From contig NZ_VIGC02000023.1 in NCBI RefSeq assembly GCF_006569185.2, forward strand, positions 42,292 through 106,291: a stretch of DNA of 64,000 nucleotides, read 5' to 3'. This stretch comes from Litorilinea aerophila. GTDB lineage: Bacteria; Chloroflexota; Anaerolineae; Caldilineales; Caldilineaceae. Shown piece after piece: positions 8,621 to 22,540 of this stretch (position 1 is the first letter of the stretch; the number at the start of each line of letters is the position of its first letter). The translations under genes were made by a program, and so were the position numbers. Below the pieces are notes generated by a model. It was not told the origin of the DNA and ran no database searches. It was given only the letters and a program-made list of their open reading frames with translations.

Positions 8621-10306
8621 CTACTGGCGGCCGCCGCCCAGCGCCCGCCCACCGCCGGGGATCGGGCCCCCTGGTCCGCCGAAGCGGAAGTTCGACTCCT
8701 GGTTGGTGAAGGAAGCGACTGAACCCACCACTTCGTCGCCCAGTTGGAGCTCATCGGACTGGACCACGGTCCATTCTCCCTGGACCCGGCCCGGCGTCAC
8801 CTGCACCGGCAAGGTCTGGCCGTTCCGCACCACCAGGATCACCGGGGTGCCGTTCTGATTTTGAATGGCGTTGCTGGGCACCAGCCATTCGTTATCCTCG
8901 CTGGCGGTCTGGCTGGCCAGGGTGGCCACCGCGGTCATGCCGGGGCGCACCTGGTCCAGTGGACCCTCCAGGAGCTGGATGGTCACGGGGTAATTAACCA
9001 CGCCGGAGGTGCTGTCGCTGGCCGGCGCAATGCGGGTGACCTGGCCGATGAACTGCTGGCCGATGAGGGCATCCACCTGAATTTCAGCCCGCTGGCCGAT
9101 GCTCACCTGGGGGATGTCCACTTCAGCCACGTCGATGGTGAGCTGGAGCTGGGTGGTGTCGGCCATGGTCATGACCACGGCGCCCTGGGAGACCTGCTGG
9201 CCGGGCGTCACGTTCACCGAGAGGACGGTGCCATCCATGGGGGCGGTCACCTGGGCTTTGCCCAGGGCTTCGTAGGCCTCCTGCAGGTCGATCAGGGCCT
9301 GCTCCAGTGCAATCTCCGCCGCGCGCAGGTCGGTGGCCGAGGGGCCGGCCTTCAGGGTCTCCAGGTTGGCTTCGGCCTGGGCCACGGCGGCCTCGGCGCT
9401 GGCGATGTCGGCCGGCGTGGGCTGCTGGAGCAGCAGGTCCAGCGCGTGCTGCGCGTTGAGCACCGCGGCCAGCGCGTCCGCCCGTTCAGAGGCGGTGGCC
9501 GGCTCTGTGGCCTGGGCGTAGGCCGCGGCCGCGGCCTCGTAATCGATGGTGGCCTGTTGGAGGGTCGCTGCCTGGCTGGAGGCGGCCGCGTCGTTGCGCC
9601 AGGCCACCTGATCGTAGGCTCGCTGGGCTTCCTGGAGCGCGATCTCCTTCTTCTTTAAGTCAGCGCTGAGCTGGGTCAGCTCATACTCGCTGGGCCCGGC
9701 GATGAGCTCCTGGTAGCGGGCCTGGGCTGCAGCCAGTTCGTTGCGGGCTGCGTTGATCTCCTCCTGGGTGGGGCCGGCCAGCACCTGGGCCAGATTTTCC
9801 CGGGCCGAAGCCAGCTCCGCCTCCGCCACCGCGATATCCGCCGGGGTGACCTCGGAGCGGAGCTCCTCCAGTTGATTCTTTTGGGATTCCACGGCCAGTT
9901 CCGCCCGCCGGACGGCCCGTTCCAGCTCGGTGGTGTCCAGGGTCAGCAGCACGTCGCCGGCCGCGACCTGGTCGCCTACTTGCACCAGGATTCGCTTCAC
10001 CCGGCCGCTGACTTCCATGGCCACGTCCACCGTTTCGATCAGCTCGATGTTGCCGGAAGCACTCACCTGCCCCAGGACGGTGTTGGCCGGCTGGATGCGC
10101 ACAGTGCTGGCCGGGGCCGCCTGCTGGGCGTCGGCGCCGGTGGGCACGAACTGTCCCTGGCCAGTCTGGGCCACCTGGCCGGAGGCCGGGGTCGCCTCCT
10201 GGCCCCGCAGACTGGCCCCTGCCTGGGTATGGAAGAGGAAGTAGTAGCCGCCTGCAGCGAGCAGAGCTGCCACGAGCAGGCCAATCCAAATGCGCTTTCC
10301 TGTCAT
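8621..10306 (-). CDS. HlyD/MacA-type efflux adaptor (membrane fusion protein)
   Basis: A 561-residue adaptor. One N-terminal helix (residues 5-22) is followed by a barrel and lipoyl half-motif (ASGNIELIETVDVAMEVSG), a long coiled-coil region rich in Ala, Glu and Gln (about 145-365), the second lipoyl half (VTAPMDGTVLSVNVTPGQQV), and beta-barrel/membrane-proximal parts. The C-terminus ends in a Gly-rich tail (GGPGGPIPGGGRALGGG). It partners the MacB-like ATPase and permease upstream. No outer-membrane TolC-type gene is nearby, in line with an envelope without a classical outer membrane. The ATG at 10306 has AAAGGGA upstream. Confidence 0.92.
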   Translation of the reverse strand: MTGKRIWIGLLVAALLAAGGYYFLFHTQAGASLRGQEATPASGQVAQTGQGQFVPTGADAQQAAPASTVRIQPANTVLGQVSASGNIELIETVDVAMEVSGRVKRILVQVGDQVAAGDVLLTLDTTELERAVRRAELAVESQKNQLEELRSEVTPADIAVAEAELASARENLAQVLAGPTQEEINAARNELAAAQARYQELIAGPSEYELTQLSADLKKKEIALQEAQRAYDQVAWRNDAAASSQAATLQQATIDYEAAAAAYAQATEPATASERADALAAVLNAQHALDLLLQQPTPADIASAEAAVAQAEANLETLKAGPSATDLRAAEIALEQALIDLQEAYEALGKAQVTAPMDGTVLSVNVTPGQQVSQGAVVMTMADTTQLQLTIDVAEVDIPQVSIGQRAEIQVDALIGQQFIGQVTRIAPASDSTSGVVNYPVTIQLLEGPLDQVRPGMTAVATLASQTASEDNEWLVPSNAIQNQNGTPVILVVRNGQTLPVQVTPGRVQGEWTVVQSDELQLGDEVVGSVASFTNQESNFRFGGPGGPIPGGGRALGGGRQ

Positions 10307-10414
10307 CGTTTCCCTTTCCTGATAAAGATAGAGTCAGTCCTTGACAAATGTGGCCCATGGGCGGAGGGCATATTCTCCCATGCGGTGTTGTTCCATCTGG
10401 GTCGGCATCTGAGC

Positions 10415-10720
10415 GCTTCCTGCACCCTCATGGCCCCGCGGGAGATGAACAATCGGCACGACCCGTAGGTCACGCATCCCTGCGTGACATGGGTTCCCGC
10501 CCCGTTGGGTGCGGATGTCCGGCCAGGAGACCGGACCTACCCATCTGCGTCCTTTTTTCAGGCCAGTGCTTCCTGCACCCTCATAGCCCCTCGGGAGATG
10601 AACAATCGGCACGATACGTAGGTCACGCATCCCTGCGTGACATGGGTTCCCGCCCCGTTGGGTGCGGATCTCCGGCCAGGAGACCGGACCTACCCATCTG
10701 CGTCCTTTTTTCAGGCCAGG
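10415..10720. repeat. Tandem direct duplication, 2 x 153 bp, carrying repeat family B
   Basis: Two near-identical 153-bp units (10415-10567 and 10568-10720) lie head to tail between the adaptor and permease genes. Each unit starts with GCTTCCTGCACCCTCAT and ends with TCCTTTTTTCAGGCCAG. Each contains a family B palindromic element (10465-10540 and 10618-10693) bounded by GTAGGTC and GACCTAC and having an inner hairpin CACGCATCCCTGCGTG. Differences are few and scattered, so the duplication looks recent. It lies inside a probable transcription unit, so it may affect adaptor expression relative to the permease. Confidence 0.9.
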
Positions 10721-10763
10721 ATGCCGACTCCGCGTCGAAATCGTGAACGACCGAGCGTGGTTT

Positions 10764-11990
10764 CTACTCGAAGCGCAGGGCCTCGATGGGATCCAGCTGG
10801 GTCGCCCGCATGGCCGGGTACAGGCCGAAGACGAAGCCACAGGCCGAGCTGACGACCAGGGCCAGCACCAGATACTGGGGCAGGATTACCACCCGGAAGG
10901 TGGCTGCCGACATGTTGCTCACCAGGTACCCCACGCCGTAGCTCAGGCCGATGCCCAGGACGCCCCCCACCGAGGTGAGGACCAGGGCCTCGATGAGGAA
11001 CTGGAGCAGGATGTCGCTGTCGTGGGCGCCCAGGGCCTTGCGCAGACCGATCTCCCGGGTCCGCTCGGTCACCGAGACCAGCATGATGTTCATGATGCCG
11101 ATGCCACCTACCACCAGGCTGACGCTGCCGATGCTGCCCAGCAGCAGGGTCAGGGTTCCAGAGACGTCGCTGGCGATGCTCAGGAGGGTGGCCTGGTTGA
11201 AGATGGAGAAGTCGTTCTCCTCGTCGGCAGTCAGGCCGTGACGCAGGCGCAGGGTCATCTCGATGTCCGCCTGGGCCTCATCCAGCCGGTCCGCACTCAC
11301 GGCCTGGATGCTGATGGACGAGACGGTGTATTCGCCCCGGTGGCGGGGGGCATTGAAGAGCCGTTTCTGGGCCACGCCGATGGGCACAAAGACCCGGTCG
11401 TCGTTGCTGCCGAAGCCGGTGCCGCCGGTGGCCTCTAGCACGCCCACCACCTGGAAGAGGTCGGTGTTGATGCGCACTGCCTGGCCCACGGGATCCGCGC
11501 CGCCGAAGAGGTCCTGAGCCACGTTGGCACCCAGGACCACCACCCGCTGCTGTTGCTCCACCTCCTCCGGCGAGAGAAACGCTCCCTCGGCCACCGTGAG
11601 ATTGCGCACCGCGGCGTAATCGGCTGTGGTGCCCACCACATTGTTCTGGCTCTCCACGGTGCCCACCACCAGGGTGGCGTTGCCGGTGTACTCCGGCACC
11701 ACCAGGGCCAGGTCCGGGTGCAGGGTGCGGTTGGACAGGGCTTCCACATCGCCCATGGTGAGGGTGGTGGAGCCACCGGCGTTGCGGTTGGTGGTGCCGT
11801 TGACGGTGAGAAGGTTGGTGCCGCCGCTCTCGATGCGCTCGGTGATGCTGGCCGCGGCGCCGGCGCCGATGCCCACGGTGGTCAGCACTGCGGCCACGCC
11901 GATGATGATGCCCAGCATGGTCAGGAGGGCCCGCAGCTTGTGGGCCAGGATGCTCTCCAGTGCCACGGCAAAGTACCTAAGCACCCGCAT
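10764..11990 (-). CDS. MacB-like ABC transporter permease
   Basis: A 408-residue MacB/FtsX permease. The N-terminal helix region has LRALLTMLGIIIGVAAVLTTVGIGAG, followed by a large extracytoplasmic domain (about 45-280) and three C-terminal helices, with the conserved VTERTREIGLRKALGAHDSDI between the first and second. It ends with PAMRATQLDPIEALRFE. Its start overlaps the ATPase gene by 14 bp. Together with the ATPase and the adaptor it would form a MacAB-type mechanotransmission exporter, perhaps for peptides, siderophore-like compounds or lipoproteins. Confidence 0.94.
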   Translation of the reverse strand: MRVLRYFAVALESILAHKLRALLTMLGIIIGVAAVLTTVGIGAGAAASITERIESGGTNLLTVNGTTNRNAGGSTTLTMGDVEALSNRTLHPDLALVVPEYTGNATLVVGTVESQNNVVGTTADYAAVRNLTVAEGAFLSPEEVEQQQRVVVLGANVAQDLFGGADPVGQAVRINTDLFQVVGVLEATGGTGFGSNDDRVFVPIGVAQKRLFNAPRHRGEYTVSSISIQAVSADRLDEAQADIEMTLRLRHGLTADEENDFSIFNQATLLSIASDVSGTLTLLLGSIGSVSLVVGGIGIMNIMLVSVTERTREIGLRKALGAHDSDILLQFLIEALVLTSVGGVLGIGLSYGVGYLVSNMSAATFRVVILPQYLVLALVVSSACGFVFGLYPAMRATQLDPIEALRFE

Positions 11991-12786
11991 GGCGGCCCTC
12001 CTGTTCCAGGGGCAGGGGCTGCAGTCCGTCTTGGATGGGGACGGCCGTGGTGGGCATCTCCCGGAGCCCGGGGCCAGGCCGGTCGGAGACGATCTGACCG
12101 TCGTGGAGGGTGATGATGCGCCGGGCCTGGTTGGCCACGTTGATGTCGTGGGTGACCACGATGAGGGTGATGCCGTTCTCGTTGAGCTCCCGGAAGAGGG
12201 CCATCACCTCGGCGCCGGTTTGGGAATCCAGGGCGCCCGTTGGCTCGTCGGCCAGGACCAGGCTGGGGTTGTTGACCAGGGCCCGGGCAATGGCCACCCG
12301 CTGCTGTTGGCCGCCCGAGAGCTCGTCCGGGCGATGGTCGGCCCGGTCGGCCAGGCCCACCCGTTCCAGGGCGCGCATGGCCATCTCCCGGGCCTGGCGG
12401 GGCGGCACGCCGGCGTAGAAGAGGGGCAACTCCACCTGGCGCCGGGCCGGCGTGCGGGCCAGCAGGTTGAAGCGCTGGAAGACAAAGCCGATCTCCCGGT
12501 TGCGCAGGTCCGCCAGGCGGTTCTTGCTGAGCTGGCTCACCTCCGTGCCCCGGATCCGGTAGGTGCCGCTGGTGGGCCGATCCAGCAGGCCGATGAGGTT
12601 CATGAGGGTGCTCTTGCCCGAGCCGCTGGCTCCCATGATGGCCACATACTCGCCGGCCTCCACCCGGAAGGAGACGCCCCGCAGGGCGTGGACCTGGGTC
12701 TTGCCCATGACGTAGGTCTTGGTGATGTCCTGGATCTCCACCACAGGAACCGGGCCGGCGCTGTCCTGTTGCATCTGACTGCTCAC
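11977..12786 (-). CDS. MacB/LolD-like ABC transporter ATP-binding protein
   Basis: A 269-residue ATPase of the LolD/MacB family. Walker A is GASGSGKSTLMN near residue 50, the Q-loop lies in GFVFQRFNLL, the signature is LSGGQQQRVAIARAL, Walker B is LVLADEPTGALD and the switch His is in IVVTHD. The C-terminus is about 30 residues longer than typical LolD. The start is a GTG at 12786 with AAGGGGA upstream. It is the first gene of the exporter and two-component run (ATPase, permease, adaptor, propeller protein, regulator, kinase). Confidence 0.95.
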   Translation of the reverse strand: MSSQMQQDSAGPVPVVEIQDITKTYVMGKTQVHALRGVSFRVEAGEYVAIMGASGSGKSTLMNLIGLLDRPTSGTYRIRGTEVSQLSKNRLADLRNREIGFVFQRFNLLARTPARRQVELPLFYAGVPPRQAREMAMRALERVGLADRADHRPDELSGGQQQRVAIARALVNNPSLVLADEPTGALDSQTGAEVMALFRELNENGITLIVVTHDINVANQARRIITLHDGQIVSDRPGPGLREMPTTAVPIQDGLQPLPLEQEGRHAGA

Positions 12787-12964
12787 GACGATTTCCCCTT
12801 AATCATGAGTCCACTGCTGAACGGAGAACGATAATAGAGTCCGCTCCCGGCGCCAGCCGGGACCGCTTTCACCGTCTATTTTCAGTGTATCGAGAAAATG
12901 TGGAGAAGTTCTGGAGAAAAGTTAAAGCAGATATTAGGGTCCGTGGACCCTGGGGGAACAGACC

Positions 12965-12997
12965 GTCGGGGCAAGGGAAACGTCCCCCTGCCCCGAC
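12965..12997 (-). terminator. Hairpin downstream of gcvP
   Basis: An inverted repeat with 9-nt outer arms GTCGGGGCA/TGCCCCGAC and an inner GGG/CCC lies 26 bp after the gcvP stop. A second small hairpin (AGGGTCC/GGACCCT) lies near 12936-12951. Neither is followed by a clear U-run, so termination strength is uncertain. Confidence 0.5.
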
Positions 12998-13022
12998 CGA
13001 TCCCAAAGGGGGGATCCGCCCG

Positions 13023-15953
<2,931 letters not shown>

Positions 15954-15987
15954 GATTCTACTCCCTCCTGTGTCACAAAACGGGGAA

Positions 15988-16018
15988 CAAAAAACGGGCA
16001 CTCCAAAAGGATGCCCGT
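15988..16018 (-). terminator. Riboswitch-controlled intrinsic terminator of gcvP leader
   Basis: On the minus strand a hairpin with arms ACGGGCA/TGCCCGT is followed directly by a run of six U. It lies between the glycine aptamers and the gcvP ribosome site, as expected of the expression platform in which glycine binding prevents termination. Confidence 0.85.
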
Positions 16019-16021
16019 CTG

Positions 16022-16255
16022 CTCTGTCGTCGACCTGAGAGATTGTCCTCACCTGATGAATTGCCCGAGTGAATGCCCGAGTGAATAGGTGAGAATTGCC
16101 CCGTCGGTGCTCCTGCCCAGGGGACAGGAGGCTTTCCAGAGTGGCTTATGCGCAACGATCCTTTTGCCTGAGAGTGTCACCGGCGTGGTGTGGCTGCCAC
16201 GTCGGCTTGCACCTTCGGCGTCCTGGCAGAGCAGGCCCTCTCTCGCTGCGCCGTA
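16022..16255 (-). promoter_or_regulatory. Tandem glycine riboswitch (two aptamers)
   Basis: Read on the minus strand, the first aptamer (about 16255-16150) shows GCGAGAGAG, GCCGAAGGTGCAAGC and CACTCTCAGGCAAAAGGA, which are the conserved core of the glycine aptamer. A second aptamer (about 16145-16025) shows CTCTGGAAAGCC, GCACCGACGGGGCAA and CTCTCAGGTCGACGAC. The short linker between them and the downstream terminator match the classical tandem ON-type switch in front of glycine cleavage genes. Boundaries are approximate. Confidence 0.93.
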
Positions 16256-16288
16256 TCAGCCTGTGGATATTCGGTTGTCTGGTTTTCT

Positions 16289-16317
16289 ATTATGCCATGG
16301 AGTGGAGCGGAATGCCA
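16289..16317 (-). promoter_or_regulatory. Possible gcvP leader promoter
   Basis: On the minus strand TGGCAT, a 17-nt spacer and CATAAT lie so that transcription would begin about 25-30 nt before the first glycine aptamer. The spacing is right but the -35 match is poor, so this is only a candidate. Confidence 0.4.
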
Positions 16318-16635
16318 GATGCCCGCCCCTGCGGGAATGGGTGCCCCTTTCACCTGTCTGGGGTCAATCGGGGCGAAAAATTTTTCGTCCCTACATGCTG
16401 GCCAGCATAGCCGTCGCGGTCCCTTCATCCGCCTGGGTCTGAAGAAATCGGGCGGGCACGGGGCCGCCCCCTGGTCAACTGGCCAGGGGCAAGACCGGCC
16501 AGCCGGGCAGGGTCAGGTCTCCCCAGTTGCCTGACGCCAGGTGACCCATTCTCCGGTACAGTAAACATGCCGGGAGCATGCCTCCCCGGCGCCGGGCCGG
16601 TGCATCCGTGGATTCCAGCTTTGGAAAGGACGCGT
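16318..16635. other. Intergenic region between divergent gcvP leader and hox operon
   Basis: No gene is supported here. A near-perfect palindrome at 16371-16392 (GGGGCGAAAAATTTTTCGTCCC) could be a hairpin element. The hox promoter is expected in the last 100 bp, and TACAGT at 16557-16562 is a possible -10 box, but no matching -35 at proper distance was seen. Confidence 0.5.
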
Positions 16636-17187
16636 ATGGCTGCCAGACCGACTGCCAAACGTTCACCCCGCCGGGACGATGGCGGGGAGCATCCCAGCGG
16701 CGACCCCCGCTTCAAGTTGATCGACCGGACGTTGAAGCGCTTCCAGTATCAACAGGATGCCCTGATCGAGGTGTTGCACACTGCCCAGGAGGCTTTCGGC
16801 TTCCTGGAGGAGGATCTCCTGATCTATGTGGCCCGCCAGCTCAAGCTGCCCCTGAGTTGGGTCTACGGCGTGGCCACCTTTTACCATTTCTTTTCCCTGA
16901 AACCCCAGGGGGAGCACACCTGCATTGTCTGCATGGGGACGGCCTGTTACGTCAAGCGGGCGGCCGAGATCGTCGCCTCGCTGCAGGCGGAATTTGGGGT
17001 GGAGCCAGGCCAGACCACGCCCGACGGCAAACTCAGCGTCGCCACCGCCCGTTGTCTGGGCAGCTGTGGACTGGCGCCGGTGATTGTGGTGGATGGCGAA
17101 GTCCTGGGCCGGGAGACGCCGGAGACCACCCTCAGCCGGCTCAAGGCCCTGCTGGACACTTCTCAGCCGGAACCCATGGCCGGCTAA
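16636..17187 (+). CDS. hoxE: Bidirectional hydrogenase diaphorase subunit HoxE
   Basis: A 183-residue thioredoxin-like [2Fe-2S] protein of the NuoE/HoxE family. The four cluster ligands are the two Cys in [11 protein letters not shown] and the two in [10 protein letters not shown]; the upstream helix bundle includes [18 protein letters not shown] and [15 protein letters not shown]. The start at 16636 has GGAAAGGA upstream. It begins the hoxEFUYHW operon; HoxE links the diaphorase module (HoxFU) to the hydrogenase module (HoxYH) and perhaps to other electron partners. Presence of hoxE distinguishes this set from the simpler soluble hydrogenase lacking it. Confidence 0.95.
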   Translation: MAARPTAKRSPRRDDGGEHPSGDPRFKLIDRTLKRFQYQQDALIEVLHTAQEAFGFLEEDLLIYVARQLKLPLSWVYGVATFYHFFSLKPQGEHTCIVCMGTACYVKRAAEIVASLQAEFGVEPGQTTPDGKLSVATARCLGSCGLAPVIVVDGEVLGRETPETTLSRLKALLDTSQPEPMAG

Positions 17188-17214
17188 TGGCCCACTGAAG
17201 GGAGGGTGCAAACC

Positions 17215-18938
<1,724 letters not shown>

Positions 18939-18939
<1 letters not shown>

Positions 18940-19670
18940 TGTCCGTCGTCACACTCACGGTCAACGATGAACTGGTCAGTGCCCAGGAGGGGCAATCCCT
19001 GCTGAGCTTGCTGGAAGAGCTGGGCATTCAGATCCCGACCCTCTGTCACCTGGAGGGCCTGAGTGAGCGGGGGGGCTGCCGCCTCTGCCTGGTGGAAGTG
19101 GAGGGGAGCAACCGGCTGCTGGCCTCCTGCGTCACGCCCGTGCAGGAGGGGATGGTGGTCCGCACCCACAGTGACCGGCTCCTCAAGTACCGCCGCATGA
19201 TTCTGGAGCTGCTCTTCGCCGAGCGCAACCACGTCTGCGCGGTCTGTGTCATGAACGGCCACTGCGAGCTCCAGGACCAGGCGGTGAACCTGGGGATGGA
19301 CCACGTACGCTATCCCTACCTGAACCCGGATCTGCCGGTGGATGCCAGCCACGAACGCTTCGTGCTGGATCACAACCGCTGCATCCTCTGCACCCGCTGT
19401 GTCCGGGTCTGCGACGAGATCGAGGGCGCCCACGTCTGGGATGTGATGGGACGGGGTGTGAACAGTCGCATCATCGCCGACCTGAACCAGCCCTGGGGAA
19501 CCAGCCAGAGCTGCACCAGCTGTGGCAAGTGTGTCCAGGTCTGCCCCACCGGCGCCCTGACCACCCGGGGCGTCACCGTGGCGGAAATGGAAAAGCAACA
19601 TGACTTCCTGCGCTGGATCCTGGATGGGCGCAACAAGAAGCAGTGGCACTATCCGGCCGGCGAGCAGTAG
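18939..19670 (+). CDS. hoxU: Bidirectional hydrogenase diaphorase subunit HoxU
   Basis: A 243-residue iron-sulfur protein like the N-terminal part of NuoG. In order it has a plant-type [2Fe-2S] domain ([20 protein letters not shown] and a later Cys in ASCVTP), a His-Cys3 [4Fe-4S] segment ([19 protein letters not shown]) and two further [4Fe-4S] sites ([11 protein letters not shown] and [16 protein letters not shown]). It wires electrons between HoxF/E and HoxY. It overlaps hoxF by 1 bp and lies 13 bp before hoxY. Confidence 0.96.
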
Positions 19671-19683
19671 GGAGGAAAGGGCC

Positions 19684-20271
19684 ATGGAACGCCAACAAGC
19701 TGAGAAAACGCCCCAGGAGCGCCCCGCCCAACGGGGCAAGGTACGCCTGGCCACGGCCTGGCTGGGCGGCTGCTCCGGCTGTCACATGAGCTTTCTGGAC
19801 CTGGACGAGAAGCTGATCGAGCTGGCCGAGCAGGTGGAGCTGGTCTACAGCCCCATCGCCGACGCCAAGGAGTTTCCCGCCGACGTGGACGTGACCCTGG
19901 TGGAGGGCGCGGTGGCCAACGTGGACCACCTGTTGCTGGCCCGGGAGATCCGGGCCAACAGCCGGATCGTGGTCAGCTTCGGCGACTGCGCCGTGACCGG
20001 CAACGTCACCAGCCTGCGCAATCGCCTGGCAGTGGACGACCTCCTCACCCAGGTGTACCGGGAAGGGCCGGGGCGGGCCCCCACCGGCGGCGAGCCGGAC
20101 GGGGTCATGCCGGCCCTGCTGCCCAAGGTCCTGCCCCTGCACCAGGTGATCCCGGTGGATGCCTACGTGCCGGGCTGCCCGCCAGATCCGGACCGGATCT
20201 GGGCGGCGGTGACCGCGCTGCTGGCCGGGCAGCCGGTGGAGCTTCCGCCGGAGATGCGTCGCTTTGGCTAA
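19684..20271 (+). CDS. hoxY: [NiFe] hydrogenase small subunit HoxY
   Basis: A 195-residue small subunit carrying only the proximal [4Fe-4S] cluster. Ligands are visible in [12 protein letters not shown] near residue 33, in [11 protein letters not shown] and in [11 protein letters not shown]. There is no long twin-arginine signal, so the enzyme is cytoplasmic. The ATG at 19684 follows GGAGGAAAGG. Its product pairs with HoxH, whose gene starts 27 bp later. Confidence 0.96.
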   Translation: MERQQAEKTPQERPAQRGKVRLATAWLGGCSGCHMSFLDLDEKLIELAEQVELVYSPIADAKEFPADVDVTLVEGAVANVDHLLLAREIRANSRIVVSFGDCAVTGNVTSLRNRLAVDDLLTQVYREGPGRAPTGGEPDGVMPALLPKVLPLHQVIPVDAYVPGCPPDPDRIWAAVTALLAGQPVELPPEMRRFG

Positions 20272-20298
20272 CATGAGCAATCAGGATTGGGGGGCACC

Positions 20299-21747
20299 AT
20301 GCCACGCACCGTCACCATCGATCCGGTGACCCGGATCGAAGGCCATGCGAAAATTACCATTCACCTGGACGACGCCGGCCAGGTGGCCGACGCCCGCTTT
20401 CACGTCACCGAATTTCGCGGCTTCGAGAAATTCTGCGAGGGGCGCACCTTCTGGGAGATGCCGGGCATCACCGCGCGCATCTGCGGCATCTGCCCTGTCA
20501 GCCACCTGATGGCCTCGGCCAAGGCCGGCGATGCCATCCTGGGCGTTCGCATCCCGCCCACGGCGGAAAAGTTGCGCCGGCTGATGAACTGGGCCCAGAT
20601 CGTCCAGAGCCACGCGCTGAGTTTCTTTCACCTGAGCGGGCCGGACCTGCTCCTGGGGATGGAAAGCGATCCCGGCCAGCGGAACCTCATGGGGCTCATC
20701 GCCCGCCACCCGGACATCGCCCGCAACGGCATCCGGCTGCGCCATTTCGGCCAGGAGGTGATCCGCATCCTGGGGGGACGCAGCGTCCACCCGGCCTGGA
20801 CAGTGCCAGGCGGCGTGCGGGAGCCCCTGAGCCCGGAAAACCGGGCCCGGATCCAGGAGATGCTGCCGGAGGCCCTGGCGATTGTGGAGCAGGCCCTGGA
20901 GCTGTACCAGCGCCTGCTGCCCCAGTTCTCCGAGGAGGTGACCGTCTACGGGGACTTCCCCAGCCTCTTCCTGGGCCTGGTGACGCCTGCGGGTGGGCTG
21001 GAGCACTACGACGGCCTGCTGCGGGTGATGGACGGCGACGGCCGGATCCTGGAAGAGGGCCTGCCGCCTGCCCGCTATCGGGAGATCATCGGCGAGGCGG
21101 TGGAGCCGTGGAGCTACCTGAAGTTCCCCTTCTACAGGCCCAGGGCCCAGGAGAAGGGCGGCCGCTACCAGGAGGGCATGTATCGGGTGGGGCCCCTGGC
21201 CCGCCTCAATATCTGTGACTTTGCCGGCACGCCCCGGGCCGACGAGTACCTGCAGGCCTTCCGCCAGCTCGCGCCCCAGGGCAAGCCGGTGACGGGCAGC
21301 TTCCATTACCACTATGCCCGCCTGATCGAGATCCTCTTCTCCCTGGAGAAGATCCAGGAGACCCTGGCCGATCCGGAGATCACCGACAGCCACGTGCGCA
21401 GCAAGGCCGACGTGAACCAGCTGGTGGGGGTGGGCGTCAGCGAGGCGCCCCGTGGGACCCTCTTCCACGAGTACCATGTGAACGAGGACGGGGTGCTCCA
21501 GCGGGTGAATCTGATCATCGCCACGGGGCAGAACAACCTGGCCATGAATCAGACCATCGCCCAGATCGCCCGCCACTATGTGGACGGCCCGTCGTTGCGG
21601 CAGGGCATCCTCAACCGGCTGGAACATGGCATCCGGCTCTTCGATCCCTGCCTGAGCTGTTCGACCCACGCCCTGGGGCAGATGCCCCTTCAGGTGCAGC
21701 TGATGGGGCCGGACGGTACGTTGCTGGATGAGCTGACCCGAGCGTGA
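20299..21747 (+). CDS. hoxH: [NiFe] hydrogenase large subunit HoxH (group 3d)
   Basis: A 482-residue catalytic subunit. The N-terminal nickel motif is [10 protein letters not shown] (Cys 62 and Cys 65) and the C-terminal one is DPCLSCSTH (Cys 451 and Cys 454). The reading frame extends 25 residues beyond His 457; this tail would be removed by the endopeptidase encoded next, as in other [NiFe] enzymes. It catalyses reversible H2 oxidation coupled to NAD(H) through HoxYUFE. Group 3d is inferred from the hoxEFUYH order and motif form. General maturation genes (hypA-F) are not in the window. Confidence 0.96.
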   Translation: MPRTVTIDPVTRIEGHAKITIHLDDAGQVADARFHVTEFRGFEKFCEGRTFWEMPGITARICGICPVSHLMASAKAGDAILGVRIPPTAEKLRRLMNWAQIVQSHALSFFHLSGPDLLLGMESDPGQRNLMGLIARHPDIARNGIRLRHFGQEVIRILGGRSVHPAWTVPGGVREPLSPENRARIQEMLPEALAIVEQALELYQRLLPQFSEEVTVYGDFPSLFLGLVTPAGGLEHYDGLLRVMDGDGRILEEGLPPARYREIIGEAVEPWSYLKFPFYRPRAQEKGGRYQEGMYRVGPLARLNICDFAGTPRADEYLQAFRQLAPQGKPVTGSFHYHYARLIEILFSLEKIQETLADPEITDSHVRSKADVNQLVGVGVSEAPRGTLFHEYHVNEDGVLQRVNLIIATGQNNLAMNQTIAQIARHYVDGPSLRQGILNRLEHGIRLFDPCLSCSTHALGQMPLQVQLMGPDGTLLDELTRA

Positions 21748-22304
21748 CAGAGCAACGGACGCCCCCAGCAGTTAGTGCTGCGCCGTACCTGTTGATCCTG
21801 GGATATGGCAACACCCTGCGCCGGGATGACGGGGCAGGGTGTTTTCTGGCTCAGGCCCTGGCCCGCTGTTGGCAGGCCCGGGGCCTACCCGTGCGCCTGG
21901 AAACTGGCCATCAGCTGGTGCCAGAGATGGCCCTGGAGATCGCCGCGCCGGCGGTGGCCGCGGTCCTCTTCGTGGATGCAGCGAAGGGTCTATCCACCTG
22001 GCGGCTACAGCCGGTGTGCCTGGAATCCTCCATGGAGGGCGGGGGGCATACTTTGTCGCCGGCGGGCCTTTTGGCCCACGCCCGGCTCTTCCGCAATGAG
22101 CTGCCTCCTGCCTGGCTGCTGACCATCCCCGGCAGGGATTTCGGCCACGGCGAGGGGTTGGATAGCCATACCCGGCTGATCTTGCGGGATGTGCTCGAAC
22201 ATGCCCTGCCTCTGTGGCAACGGATTGCCGGCAGTACCAACGGTCGTCTTTCCCTGGCTTCTCAGGCTTCTGGCGGGGTTGCTTTTGGCGGAGGGATGGA
22301 GTAG
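21744..22304 (+). CDS. hoxW: Hydrogenase maturation protease HoxW
   Basis: A 186-residue member of the HyaD/HoxW endopeptidase family that trims the C-terminal tail of the large subunit after nickel insertion. Visible are [16 protein letters not shown] with the metal-binding Asp, the mid-protein LFVDAAKGL with the second acidic ligand, and the His in [16 protein letters not shown] start overlaps the hoxH stop (GTGA), so synthesis is coupled to its substrate. The gene is followed by a region containing repeat element A. Confidence 0.93.
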   Translation: MTEQRTPPAVSAAPYLLILGYGNTLRRDDGAGCFLAQALARCWQARGLPVRLETGHQLVPEMALEIAAPAVAAVLFVDAAKGLSTWRLQPVCLESSMEGGGHTLSPAGLLAHARLFRNELPPAWLLTIPGRDFGHGEGLDSHTRLILRDVLEHALPLWQRIAGSTNGRLSLASQASGGVAFGGGME

Positions 22305-22362
22305 ACTGAGCAACGCATGTCCTACGTCCTTGCGGTATCCCTCTGGCGCAGAGAAAGATCAG

Positions 22363-22455
22363 GAAATCCCGGCAGAGATTCGCCGATAGTTGCCACCAGA
22401 GGGAGTGCGCCCAGAGGGACACCCGGAATTTCTGCCGTGGCATTTACGCCAGACC
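22363..22455. repeat. Dispersed inverted-repeat element A, copy 2
   Basis: Runs from AAATCCCGGCAGAGATTCGC to CCGGAATTTCTGCCGTGG and ATTTACGCCAGACC, plus-strand orientation as copy 1. The two arms can pair over most of their length. It fills the gap between hoxW and the first SCO gene. Confidence 0.88.
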
Positions 22456-22540
22456 ATACCAGGGGAGTTCAGAGAAAACTCTGCGGGCTCTGCGTCTCTG
22501 TGGTGTCCTTGCAATGGTGTCCTTGCAATGAAGACAGACG

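Noticed and set aside
10334..10840. Possible small gene encoding repeated peptide segments between adaptor and permease genes
   Set aside because: The repeats in the peptide are just the translation of the 153-bp tandem DNA duplication; no ribosome site or conserved domain.
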